From assembly GCA_021324115.1 (NCBI GenBank), contig JAJPJS010000025.1, forward strand, positions 386,122-450,121: 64,000 bases of DNA, written 5' to 3'. The stretch's first letter is position 1; the number at the start of each line of letters is the position of its first letter. Below, piece by piece: positions 9,222-18,873 of the stretch. The position numbers and the translations under genes are program-made. The notes below the pieces were generated by a model, which saw nothing but the letters and a program-made list of their open reading frames with translations, was not told where the DNA came from and searched no databases. The DNA is from Nitrososphaerota archaeon (lineage in GTDB: Archaea; Thermoproteota; Nitrososphaeria; Conexivisphaerales; DTJL01).

Positions 9222-11042
9222 TCATTCATGAATTTCCTTCAACTTCGTGGTCAACTCTCTGAGGACTCCAAAACCTCGTCTCCAAAATTCCTTTGATTCT
9301 AGGTCCACTCCCACCTCACTGAGTATTTTATGAGGGCTCGCCGAGCCACCGTACTCCAGGACCCTCATGTACTTTGGAACGAACTCCCGTCCCCTCTCGC
9401 GGTATTCATCATAAAGTGCAAGCGTCAGCAGGTTTCCGAACGCATATGCGTAGCAATAAAATGGGGTGTGGTAAATGTGGGGAATGTATGTCCACTCCCA
9501 CATGAATTCATTCGGGACATCCACAGAATCTCCAAACTGCTCCCGAAGAAGTTCGATGTAGATCCTGTTCAGGTCGTCAACTGTTTTACCGTCCTGAGCC
9601 GCTTTGTGCGCAGAAAGTTCGAACAGGACGAAATAAGCCTGCCTCTGGATCGTCGAATACATCTCGGCGAGCTTCTCCTCAAGTATACCGGACAGTGTTC
9701 CCTTATCGGCGACTCTTTCGGTCATGTAGTCATACAGGATCATTTCTCCGAAAACCGAGGCTGTCTCAGCAAGGACAAGGGGCGGAGAATATGTTAGGAT
9801 GGAATGCCTCGATGCTAGCTGGTCATGGACCGCATGCCCCGACTCGTGAGCTATTGTGTAAACGTCCCGCGTGGTGCCGGAGTAGCTCAGCAGGATATAG
9901 GGGGTTATTTTGGGTGTGACCTGGGAGCAATATGCGCCTGAAACCTTCCCCGGCCTTATCTCAGAATCAACATGTTGACTATCAAACACCTTCTTTGCAA
10001 GTGAAGAGAAACCAGCGTCAAATTTTGAGAAGGCAGAAAGGACGGTTGTCACTGCCTCGCTGTAGCCGGTCCTTGCCTCTTCTTTTTTCACCGGAGCATA
10101 GATGTCATACCTTCTGAGCCTCCTCATTCCAAGCATCTTTGCCTTCAACCTGAAAAAGTCCTGGAAAACCGAAGCATTCTCCCTGCAGGTCGCCAAAAGA
10201 ACTTCGACGGTCAGGTCGCTTATGTCATTCTCCAGATTGCGCGCAGAGATTGGAGTCCTGTAATTCCTAAGCGTGACGTTTTCGTTGTACCAGTCCTTTA
10301 CTATGTTTCTGTATATATCGCCCAGATGCTTGCCTTGTTCGGCATACTTCCTGAACAGGGTTACATAAGCCGCCTTTCTGGTTGCGGGATCCGGGGAGAA
10401 GGCGAGCCTCACAAGTTCGCTGGTTACAAACGTCTTTGGCTTGCCTGATTCATCCTTCAGAAGCTTGCCGTTAACCCTGACCCTGTAGGTGAACTCGGAG
10501 GTGAGCCTTTCGTAGTGTCTGACCCAGGCGTTCGAACCGGTTGTGTTTTTCAGGTTTATTGCCTGCTCCACAGGTTCCTGAAGTGTGTGGGGTGCCCTCT
10601 TCCTGATGGAAGAAAGAAAGTATACAAAGTCAGGATCGCCCGAGGGTACAAGGGTTCTATGCTTCTCTTCCGGAAGAGATATCCACCATAGCCTGAAAAA
10701 CATCGTCCTGTTCTCCACCTCCGCCAGGAAATCCTGAGTGGCGGCGAATTCCGCTGATGCCTTCTCCGATCTTGTGTCCTCTGAGAATTTCATGTATGAG
10801 TATGAGGCCAGCCGGGCTGTTGACTCGCTTATGCGTTCGAGCATTGTCAGTGCATTCATAACTTCGGAGGCAGTTGCCATGCTCAGCTTTGGCCGGAGGG
10901 CTTCGAACCTTTTCATCTCCGTATAGACATCTTTCTTCACTCTGCTGTATGAATTCGGACCTTCGTCGAGCACATCGGAGAGACGCCATCTTCCAGCTTC
11001 GTACACAGTACTATTCAACTGCGAAAAAGCCTTCTGTATCAT
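9222..11042 (-). CDS. pepF: Oligoendopeptidase F family M3 metallopeptidase
   Basis: Zinc motif IAHESGHAVHD; 606 aa. Confidence 0.9.
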   Translation of the reverse strand: MIQKAFSQLNSTVYEAGRWRLSDVLDEGPNSYSRVKKDVYTEMKRFEALRPKLSMATASEVMNALTMLERISESTARLASYSYMKFSEDTRSEKASAEFAATQDFLAEVENRTMFFRLWWISLPEEKHRTLVPSGDPDFVYFLSSIRKRAPHTLQEPVEQAINLKNTTGSNAWVRHYERLTSEFTYRVRVNGKLLKDESGKPKTFVTSELVRLAFSPDPATRKAAYVTLFRKYAEQGKHLGDIYRNIVKDWYNENVTLRNYRTPISARNLENDISDLTVEVLLATCRENASVFQDFFRLKAKMLGMRRLRRYDIYAPVKKEEARTGYSEAVTTVLSAFSKFDAGFSSLAKKVFDSQHVDSEIRPGKVSGAYCSQVTPKITPYILLSYSGTTRDVYTIAHESGHAVHDQLASRHSILTYSPPLVLAETASVFGEMILYDYMTERVADKGTLSGILEEKLAEMYSTIQRQAYFVLFELSAHKAAQDGKTVDDLNRIYIELLREQFGDSVDVPNEFMWEWTYIPHIYHTPFYCYAYAFGNLLTLALYDEYRERGREFVPKYMRVLEYGGSASPHKILSEVGVDLESKEFWRRGFGVLRELTTKLKEIHE

Positions 11043-11112
11043 TTTATAAAGTTTGGTGGCTTCGTAAAGAGGAAGAGGGTGGAATATGATAGATCCGTTT
11101 GATGATAAAAAA

Positions 11113-12645
11113 TCAATCAGGTGGTAATTCTTTGAAGGCCAGGGAGATGTCGATACCTCTGCTTCTGTGGTAGAACTTGGATAGGGTGTAGGCCAGTATC
11201 CCGAATACTACGGTTCCGATGACATAGCCGTACGCCAGTGGATTCGCGCCCCAGATTGAGCCATACTCCAGAAATTGCGAGATCAGATAGGTGAATGAAG
11301 CAGCCTGGAGAATTCCGAACACTCCGAGTACTGCCCTGGAGCTTCCTCTCTCCTTCTTTATCCCGTAGAAGGCAGCGGCGAGTCCCACGATTCCGAAGTA
11401 GGCCATGTTTGCCACGATGATACCGTAGAGCGAAGTGAATGTTCCATAAAGGAAGGAGGCGGCTGCCAGCATTCCAAGTGTTACGCCAAGGTCGATGAGA
11501 TGGGCAGCGACGGGCGAACCAAACCTGTGATTGACCTCTGAAAGCTTCGTCGGCAGGAATCTGTCAAATGACTGTGCAAGAAGGTATCTGGAGAACACGA
11601 TCACCCCATAGGCGAGTATCACCATAGTCCATATTATCCAGCCCAACCCCAGTATCGCCTGGACAATGGCGTTGCCTGACACGCCCATGGCCAGCGTCCA
11701 GAAGTTGAAGGAGTAGTCGTTTACGAGTGCAGAGTTGTAGTAGGCAGAGTTTATGAACGGCTGCCCGGCCACAAGATACATAGTGGCGTAGGCACCCGTA
11801 ATGAGTGAGAACACGAGAACTGCCGATATGGGTGTACTCCAACGTATGCTGTTTCTTCCCTTCAGTTCGGAAGCAACCCCAGGGCTGGCATTGAGCCACG
11901 GGTAAGTGAAGAATGCGAAATATGGTACCAAAAGCAATGTGTTACCCCAGTTAATGCTTGGACCGGAGTATGACGATGCGATAGCGGCATAGGTGAGAGA
12001 GGAATTGCCCAGCGAACTCATGTAGTTCACGACCCCCTGCCTGCCTCCAATCAACAGGACAGATATCGCAAGGAGTGTCGTAATTACACCGATGATCATC
12101 ATGGCCGACACGAGCTTGTAGCCCGCCTTTGGCTTAAATATGTTGACAAGAATCAGAACGGTGAAGATTACTGCGCCCACTCCGAACTGCTCCAGCGGCG
12201 CCGAACCTGGAACCGCCAGGTTCAGAAAACCCTGGTTTCCGAAAATGTATCCGACAGACCCGATGGCACTCACTACGGTTAGAAGAATCAGCGAGAAGTA
12301 TGGCAGGTTGCCGAATGTATATCCGGTTAGGGCGGAGATGTTTCCAACGAATCCGCCAAACGTCCTTGAAACCCAGACGTAATCCCCACCGGTCCTCGGG
12401 AACCTTCTAGTCATCATCGTATAGACGATCACCTGAGGGACAGTAAGTCCAAATGCTATGACTGAGGCCATGACGATGTTTACTCCAGACATGGTTGGAA
12501 GGAACAGTGCAGTGAACCCCAGCACGGCAAGTGCGGCGCCTATTGACATATTACTTACGTTGAGTGCGACAGAATCCAGGAATGAAACGCTTTTCACAAG
12601 GCCTGTGCTTTCCCTGACAAAGACTGCAGATGTTTTCTCTTGCAT
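11113..12645 (-). CDS. APC superfamily amino acid permease
   Basis: About 12 TM; TRRFPRTGGDYVWVSRTFGGFVGN. Confidence 0.85.
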   Translation of the reverse strand: MQEKTSAVFVRESTGLVKSVSFLDSVALNVSNMSIGAALAVLGFTALFLPTMSGVNIVMASVIAFGLTVPQVIVYTMMTRRFPRTGGDYVWVSRTFGGFVGNISALTGYTFGNLPYFSLILLTVVSAIGSVGYIFGNQGFLNLAVPGSAPLEQFGVGAVIFTVLILVNIFKPKAGYKLVSAMMIIGVITTLLAISVLLIGGRQGVVNYMSSLGNSSLTYAAIASSYSGPSINWGNTLLLVPYFAFFTYPWLNASPGVASELKGRNSIRWSTPISAVLVFSLITGAYATMYLVAGQPFINSAYYNSALVNDYSFNFWTLAMGVSGNAIVQAILGLGWIIWTMVILAYGVIVFSRYLLAQSFDRFLPTKLSEVNHRFGSPVAAHLIDLGVTLGMLAAASFLYGTFTSLYGIIVANMAYFGIVGLAAAFYGIKKERGSSRAVLGVFGILQAASFTYLISQFLEYGSIWGANPLAYGYVIGTVVFGILAYTLSKFYHRSRGIDISLAFKELPPD

Positions 12646-12723
12646 TATGCCGCATAAAGAGATAGCATTTATAGCCTTTGCTGATTGAAATCAAAAGGAC
12701 GTCTAAAGTCGAACGAAATAATA

Positions 12724-14184
12724 TCAGTATGATCTTGCTACGTATGCGATCGTCCCTGTCTCCCGGCCACATATAACGCATTTTCCAGGTTCTTCCGGCT
12801 GGTTGAGAGGCATGTTTGTGATCTTCGCTCCAGTTTCTTCCTTTATCTTCTTCTCACACTCAGGGCTTTCACACCAGTGAACCAGGGCAAATCCTTTCAT
12901 TCTGCTTATTACATCCTTTAGTTCTGTCAAATCCTCTGCCGCATGAGTATTGTTTTCCAGAAACGCCTTTGCCTTCGAATATAACGACTGCTGAATATCT
13001 TTCAAGGTTGACAGCACCTCCTCCTCAACCCTGTCGGACTGCACATCCCACTTTTTCATGGAATCTCTTCTGACAAATACAACCCTTTTCGATAATATGT
13101 CCCTTGGTCCGAGCTCAATTCTCAGGGGAATCCCTTTCATCTCCCACTCGTTGAATTTCCAGCCGGGTGTGTAGTAATCCCTGTCATCCAGATGCACCCT
13201 TGCAATTTGAGAAAGCCTTTCCCTGAGTTTTGATGCGGCATCCACAACTTCGATTCTCGATTTCACATCGAATATAGGCACGATGACGACCTGGACTGGG
13301 GCAACCTTCGGTGGGATTACGAGTCCCCTGTCATCGGAGTGCGTGGCCACCATCACACCAATTTCACGGGTGGTTATTGCAAATGTGTTCTGCCACGCGA
13401 ACTGTCTTTTCCCCTCCCTGTCCAGGTATGATATTTCGAAGGCTCTGGCAAAGTTCTGGCCATCTAGGTGAAAATCTGGCCCCTGAATCGCCTTGCCGTC
13501 GGGCATAAGATGCTCGATGCTATAGGACGCAACTGCGCCGGCGAACTTCTCACTCTCCGTCTTTTTTCCTATTACGCCCGGCAGCGCGAGATAGTCCTCC
13601 GTGATTTCCTTGTATATGCCCAGTATCTGGTCTCTTTCTGCCTCGGCCTCCTCCCTTGTGGCAAAAACTGTGTGTCCTTCGTTCCAGAGGAATTCCCTGC
13701 TCCTGAGAAAGGGGGTTGGATGCTTGAACTCCCACCTCAGTACGTTGTTCCACTGATTTAGTCTTAGAGGAAGGTCCCTCCATGACCTGATCCATTTTGA
13801 AAAAGACTCATACATTATCGTTTCCGACGTCGGCCTTATGGCCAGCCTTTCATCCAGCTTTGTTTCCCCAGTCTCGGTCACCCAGGCCACTTCTGGGGCA
13901 AATCCTTCCACATGCTGCTGCTCCTTCCTCAGAAGTCTTTCCGGTATCAGCAACGGAAAGTACACGTTTCTGATTCCTGCAGCCTTGAACATGGAGTCTG
14001 TAGCCTGCTGTATCTGCTCCCATATGGAGTAGGCAAGAGGCCTGAATACCAGACATCCGGAAACCGGGGAATAATCTGCCAGCTCGGATTTCAGAATGAC
14101 CTGAGTGTACCAGTCATCAAAGTCATCCGCTTTCTTTGCATTTATTCCCTTTTCTGACAATTCCCTTGCGCCTCCTTTCCTCAC
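12724..14184 (-). CDS. proS: Prolyl-tRNA synthetase, archaeal/eukaryotic type
   Basis: DFDDWYTQVILKSELADYSPVSGCLVFRP, LAIRPTSETIMYESFSKWIRSWRDLP, C-terminal Zn-binding region ending VARSY. Confidence 0.95.
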   Translation of the reverse strand: MRKGGARELSEKGINAKKADDFDDWYTQVILKSELADYSPVSGCLVFRPLAYSIWEQIQQATDSMFKAAGIRNVYFPLLIPERLLRKEQQHVEGFAPEVAWVTETGETKLDERLAIRPTSETIMYESFSKWIRSWRDLPLRLNQWNNVLRWEFKHPTPFLRSREFLWNEGHTVFATREEAEAERDQILGIYKEITEDYLALPGVIGKKTESEKFAGAVASYSIEHLMPDGKAIQGPDFHLDGQNFARAFEISYLDREGKRQFAWQNTFAITTREIGVMVATHSDDRGLVIPPKVAPVQVVIVPIFDVKSRIEVVDAASKLRERLSQIARVHLDDRDYYTPGWKFNEWEMKGIPLRIELGPRDILSKRVVFVRRDSMKKWDVQSDRVEEEVLSTLKDIQQSLYSKAKAFLENNTHAAEDLTELKDVISRMKGFALVHWCESPECEKKIKEETGAKITNMPLNQPEEPGKCVICGRETGTIAYVARSY

Positions 14185-14279
14185 CTTTGAATCGTTGCCT
14201 TTTCGTTGTATTGTAGCATATCTAACGTTTGCAGGTTAAGCCTTAATGGGGTTATAAATTCCGAACCCAAGAGACTTTA

Positions 14280-14501
14280 TCAGCCATCCATCTTGGTTGA
14301 TGATTGAGCGGATGCAGAACCGGGCCTTACGAAGTAAAGAAATACGAGAAGTACCACAACCACGGTGTCAGAAAGGTACAGTGTATAAAAGAGATGTGTA
14401 TCGACAAGCATCATCACCGTAAGAACGACAGCCAGAAGCACGAATATCATCATAATCTGGCGTACCAACCGTGCAAGATTCATGCCCGATTCGTGTTCCA
14501 T
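14280..14501 (-). CDS. Small membrane protein (73 aa)
   Basis: Two hydrophobic helices; same orientation as neighbours. Confidence 0.45.
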   Translation of the reverse strand: MEHESGMNLARLVRQIMMIFVLLAVVLTVMMLVDTHLFYTLYLSDTVVVVLLVFLYFVRPGSASAQSSTKMDG

Positions 14502-14543
14502 TTTGGGTTGCCGGAAGAAGGGGCCGAATATCAGCGTATATGA

Positions 14544-15257
14544 CTATTGCGCTTGAGAGGGGGTGTCGCCCTCCGCCCCTTTTGACTGTTTGATAGGTCC
14601 TGCCGGTGGCAGGCTCATGTGTGAGTATGTGTACACGACGATTGCGAAGACGAGGAAGAATGGAATCAAAAACAGGTCATCCAAAGAAACAACGGACTCC
14701 AAACCCCAGAACACAGAAAAGGATAGCAAAAGTGCGGAAACGACGATTTTCATGGAAGCCTGCTTAATCTTACGAACCTGGGACTGCAGTACTAGTGTTG
14801 CAACTATCACCACCAGTACTCCCATGGACAGACCGATGACGGTGGAATCGAAGCTCACAGGTATGAGTGCAACCAGCACGATCGCAGCCTCGAACGCCTC
14901 AACCATGCCAACCGAGAAGCCTGCCACCATGAGGCTTCTGTGCGATTCTTCCTCCCCTTGAAAGCCTCCCGTGCGGGTTCTGAGCACTGCACGCCTGGCA
15001 CTCCTCGCAAGTCTCAGCCCAAAGTAGAGGAGAAGCGCCGCCGCTATCAATCTGACATAAAACACCGGCAACAGGGCTATTGCCTTGCCCACTGCGAATG
15101 TAGGTACAAGCACCACCACCGTCCCTGCTATGACAGCCCCAAAGACGGCCATTCTCTTGGAGGTGTGATAGAGTGTGAGCCCGACCGCGGAGGCCTCCAC
15201 AAGCTCGAGCGTAGTGATGCCTAATGCTGCCAGTACAATACCTACTTCTATGCTCAT
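14544..15257 (-). CDS. Predicted multi-TM membrane protein, possible transporter
   Basis: MSIEVGIVLAALGITTLELVEASAVGLTLYH and internally similar GFSVGMVEAFEAAIVLVALIP; start trimmed to MSIEVG. Confidence 0.6.
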   Translation of the reverse strand: MSIEVGIVLAALGITTLELVEASAVGLTLYHTSKRMAVFGAVIAGTVVVLVPTFAVGKAIALLPVFYVRLIAAALLLYFGLRLARSARRAVLRTRTGGFQGEEESHRSLMVAGFSVGMVEAFEAAIVLVALIPVSFDSTVIGLSMGVLVVIVATLVLQSQVRKIKQASMKIVVSALLLSFSVFWGLESVVSLDDLFLIPFFLVFAIVVYTYSHMSLPPAGPIKQSKGAEGDTPSQAQ

Positions 15258-15377
15258 ACTTGGACCCTCATTATTGATGATTATATCTATTATTTCCCGA
15301 TATTGAGTATAATTGGAGGTCGACCGTTGTGTTAAGCTTAAGAATGACCGGACAAGGTAAGGGACTGCAAGAGTGAA

Positions 15378-15806
15378 TTGAAGCAGGTTGTCTGGACATA
15401 CATCGGTGTGCTGGTTCTCCTTAATCTGGCTCACGGATTACTTCTGATATTTGCTGGCATTCTGGTGATTGGTGGGCCTTATCTTGCCCCAAACCTCGAT
15501 ACAGCGGCCATCGGAGGTCAGTATCCGATGATCTATGCTCTTTCGTACGAGGGACTTGGAATCACATCGATACTGCTTGCATACCTTTGCCGACGGGGGT
15601 CACCTCCGGCATTTTTCGTGTCCGCCATATTTGGTTTGGCACTCATTGTCTCGGCAGCGATCGTCTACACATTTGTGAATGTGAGTTTTGACCCTCTCGA
15701 CCTTGTGGAGCTACCGATCGATGCCGCAATTGTCGTAGCGGGATTCGGAGGATACTCCAAGCAAGTTAATAGAACGTATCCATCCGGAAAAGGCACAGTC
15801 AGCTGA
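15378..15806 (+). CDS. Small membrane protein (about 4 TM)
   Basis: TTG start, hydrophobic pattern. Confidence 0.45.
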   Translation: MKQVVWTYIGVLVLLNLAHGLLLIFAGILVIGGPYLAPNLDTAAIGGQYPMIYALSYEGLGITSILLAYLCRRGSPPAFFVSAIFGLALIVSAAIVYTFVNVSFDPLDLVELPIDAAIVVAGFGGYSKQVNRTYPSGKGTVS

Positions 15807-15922
15807 CCTGAATGTTGCTGGCGGATACTCGGTCCTTCGACAACCGATTTAAGAAGATCCGGCTTTTCATTTCCAATCGACTCCAAAGCAACCTTAAAAC
15901 AGTACCGGCTTAGAGTCATCCG

Positions 15923-18373
15923 ATGGCAAGCGTCGTGCCGCCTGATCAAAACGCAGTGCGTACCGGTGCCTCGGGAACCGCTGATGGACCAAATTCGAAG
16001 GAAGCCTTTGGATCCCCGGGCATCGAACCCAGGTGGACAAGGGGAAACAAGGAAGGAATAGGAACTGCTTACTCGGCAGACAGCAAAGTTTGGTTCACGC
16101 TCTGGAGGGGTACACTGACCGAGGCGTACTATCCTACGGTCGACAGACCACAAATGCGAGACATGGAGTTCCTTATAACTGATGGAGTAAGTTTCTTTCA
16201 TGAAGAAAAGAGGCATCTTCATTCGAAGGTTGTCAGGCTGTCTCCTCATGTTCTTGGTTATGAAGTCACGAATTCCGACCCGTTGGGGAGGTATGCTATC
16301 CACAAGGAAATAATATCCGATCCCCATCTTCCCTGTATACTTCAGCATGTCACAATCAGTGGTGAACCTGATTTTCTCTCAAAGATTCAGATTTACGCGC
16401 TTTGCGCACCTCACCTCGGAGGGGGAGGCGCCAATAACAACGCTTATGTTGTCGAATCGGGGGGCAGGAGATTCTTTGGTGCTGAAAACGACGGCATCTG
16501 GATGACCATGTGCGCTACCGTCCCCTTCAAACGGCTGTCATGCGGTTATGTGGGTATGAGCGATGGGTGGACAGATCTTGCAAGAAATATGAAGATGGAC
16601 TGGGAGTTCGAGGAGGCTCTGAACGGTAATGTAGCACTAACGGGTATGATCGACCTTTCCAAATCCCTGGACTTTACACTGGCGATATCCTTCGGGACCT
16701 CATTCAGGAATGCGGTGGCTACACTGTTCCAGTCCTGCGCGATTTCTTTTGAAGAGCAAAGAACAAGGTTCGAGGAACAGTGGGACAGACCCTTTTCGAG
16801 GATACTGCCACTAGAAGCTGCCTCGGGAGACGGAGGGGAATTGTACCACTCCAGCGTCAGTCTGATGCTTGCCCATGAAGATAAGACGTTTCCCGGCGCA
16901 TTCATCGCTTCACTTTCCATACCCTGGGGGGAAAGTAAAGGGGACGAAGACAGGGGCGGATATCACCTGGTCTGGACGAGAGATATGGTGAACGTCGCGA
17001 TGTCACTTTTGGCCGCGGGGGACAAAGAAACACCTCTGAGGGCGCTGATATATCTGGCCGTCACCCAAAGGGAGGACGGCGGTTTTGCTCAGAACTTCTG
17101 GATAGACGGTGAACCCTACTGGGGTGGTATGCAGCTTGATGAGGCTGCGTTCCCAATCATACTCGCTTACCACCTGAAGAAGGAAAATGCCCTGAAAAAC
17201 TTCGATCCGTATCCGATGGTGATGAAGGGTGCGGCCTACCTTGTGAGGAACGGTCCGGCCACACAGCAGGAAAGATGGGAGGAGTTGAGTGGATACTCTC
17301 CTTCCACCCTCGCCTCGAACATTGCTGCCCTTATCTGCGCGTCACATTTCTGCAGGGACCGGGGAGATAACAAAACGGCTCAGTTTCTTGAGGAGTATGC
17401 AGACTTCCTCGAATCGCACATTGAAAGGTGGACCGTCACGACGGAGGGCACGCTTGTACCGGGAGTAACAAAGCACTATATCAGAATAAAGCCGGTGGAC
17501 CTGACCGACCCGTGCCCGGACGAAGACCCAAACACGGGGTATGTTTCCATCTCCAACATAGAACCGGGTCATCAACACATATTTCCAGCAAAGGAAATTG
17601 TCGATCCCGGATTCCTGGAGCTGGTACGGTATGGCATTCGCAGGGCGGATGATCCAGTTATTGTAGATTCCCTGAAGGTGGTGGATAAAGTGCTCCGGGT
17701 GGAAACGCCGATGGGTCCAACGTGGCACAGGTACAATCATGACGGGTATGGTCAGAGAGAGGATGGCGGAGCTTACGAAGGTTGGGGAGTTGGTAGGGCT
17801 TGGCCCCTTTTGACGGGTGAAAGAGGACACTACGAATTGGCAGTGGGTCACGACCCCAAGCCTCTCATAAGAGCGATCGAGAAATTTGCATCCACTGCGG
17901 GACTTGTACCTGAGCAGGTGTGGGACGAACCCGACAGGGATTATTCACATATGAAATTTGGCGGACCAACGGGCTCGGCCACTCCCCTGATGTGGGCTCA
18001 TGCAGAATATGTGAAGCTTCTCAGATCAGCGAGCGATAGAAAGGTCTTCGACATGATTCCTGAGGTGGCTTCAAGGTACATCAAGGACAGGTCAAAATGT
18101 AAGGAGATGGAGGTTTGGAAAAAGAATCGCCAGGTAGAGACGGTAAGGAGGGGAACCACCCTCAGGATTCAGGCGAGCGAGCGCTTTCTTCTGCACTGGT
18201 CTCGTGACGGCTGGAAGACTGTGAAGGACACGGAATCGAACTCAACATCACTCGGCATTAAATATGTTGACATAACTGTTCCGGGGAACAGGAAGAATCA
18301 GCTGGTCTTCACATTCCTCTGGATCGATGAAAACAGGTGGGAAGGGAAGGATTACCAGGTCTCGGTAGTTTAG
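15923..18373 (+). CDS. GH15 glucoamylase / glucodextranase-like
   Basis: GYHLVWTRDMVNVAMSLLAAGD, DGGFAQNFWIDGEPYWGGMQLDE, GWGVGRAWPLLTGERGHYEL. Confidence 0.92.
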   Translation: MASVVPPDQNAVRTGASGTADGPNSKEAFGSPGIEPRWTRGNKEGIGTAYSADSKVWFTLWRGTLTEAYYPTVDRPQMRDMEFLITDGVSFFHEEKRHLHSKVVRLSPHVLGYEVTNSDPLGRYAIHKEIISDPHLPCILQHVTISGEPDFLSKIQIYALCAPHLGGGGANNNAYVVESGGRRFFGAENDGIWMTMCATVPFKRLSCGYVGMSDGWTDLARNMKMDWEFEEALNGNVALTGMIDLSKSLDFTLAISFGTSFRNAVATLFQSCAISFEEQRTRFEEQWDRPFSRILPLEAASGDGGELYHSSVSLMLAHEDKTFPGAFIASLSIPWGESKGDEDRGGYHLVWTRDMVNVAMSLLAAGDKETPLRALIYLAVTQREDGGFAQNFWIDGEPYWGGMQLDEAAFPIILAYHLKKENALKNFDPYPMVMKGAAYLVRNGPATQQERWEELSGYSPSTLASNIAALICASHFCRDRGDNKTAQFLEEYADFLESHIERWTVTTEGTLVPGVTKHYIRIKPVDLTDPCPDEDPNTGYVSISNIEPGHQHIFPAKEIVDPGFLELVRYGIRRADDPVIVDSLKVVDKVLRVETPMGPTWHRYNHDGYGQREDGGAYEGWGVGRAWPLLTGERGHYELAVGHDPKPLIRAIEKFASTAGLVPEQVWDEPDRDYSHMKFGGPTGSATPLMWAHAEYVKLLRSASDRKVFDMIPEVASRYIKDRSKCKEMEVWKKNRQVETVRRGTTLRIQASERFLLHWSRDGWKTVKDTESNSTSLGIKYVDITVPGNRKNQLVFTFLWIDENRWEGKDYQVSVV

Positions 18374-18452
18374 TTCGTTCCGCAGATTCTTCGGCTTTGC
18401 AGATAGTTGGCTACGGAAGCGAGCACGATGTGAATTGAACGCCCGGTTAGTT

Positions 18453-18836
18453 TCACAGGTTGCCGGCTGCCCTTCTTAACTGGTTCACGCGGGAACTTAC
18501 CAGGGCACTGACCCTGCTTCTGAGCTCTTCTGCGGGTAATTCCCTGCCTCTCAAGGACTTCAGTTTGTCACAGAGAGGGTCCTCGCCAAGCATCTTCAGC
18601 CAGTTCTGAAAATCTCCCCTCTCCAAGTGAAACCTTACAGATTCCGGCTCGACCTTCTTCAAGGCTTCCGCAAAGTCCGACAGACTTGAGGACACCACTC
18701 CCAGCGGCTGCCCTATTCCACGATAGAAATAGAAGGCCTTCTCGGCTGGCAACACTCTGAGCGACCTGACGGCTTCGTCCTTCGAAACTTTCCCCTTTAT
18801 CATAAAATCTGTTAAATTAAGGTCGGATTTAAGCAT
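18453..18836 (-). CDS. Stand-alone DUF5752-like protein
   Basis: LPAEKAFYFYRGIGQPLGVVSSSLSDFAEALKKVEPESVRFHLERGDFQNWL; start set at MLKSDLN because the longer ORF overlaps the next gene. Confidence 0.65.
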   Translation of the reverse strand: MLKSDLNLTDFMIKGKVSKDEAVRSLRVLPAEKAFYFYRGIGQPLGVVSSSLSDFAEALKKVEPESVRFHLERGDFQNWLKMLGEDPLCDKLKSLRGRELPAEELRSRVSALVSSRVNQLRRAAGNL

Positions 18837-18873
18837 AGGGGCAAATAAAAGCCGGAAAACAATATTCAGAATA

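Noticed and set aside
15665-16348. 227-aa minus ORF
   Set aside because: Antisense to the start of GH15 glucoamylase and to a small membrane protein; no recognisable motifs.
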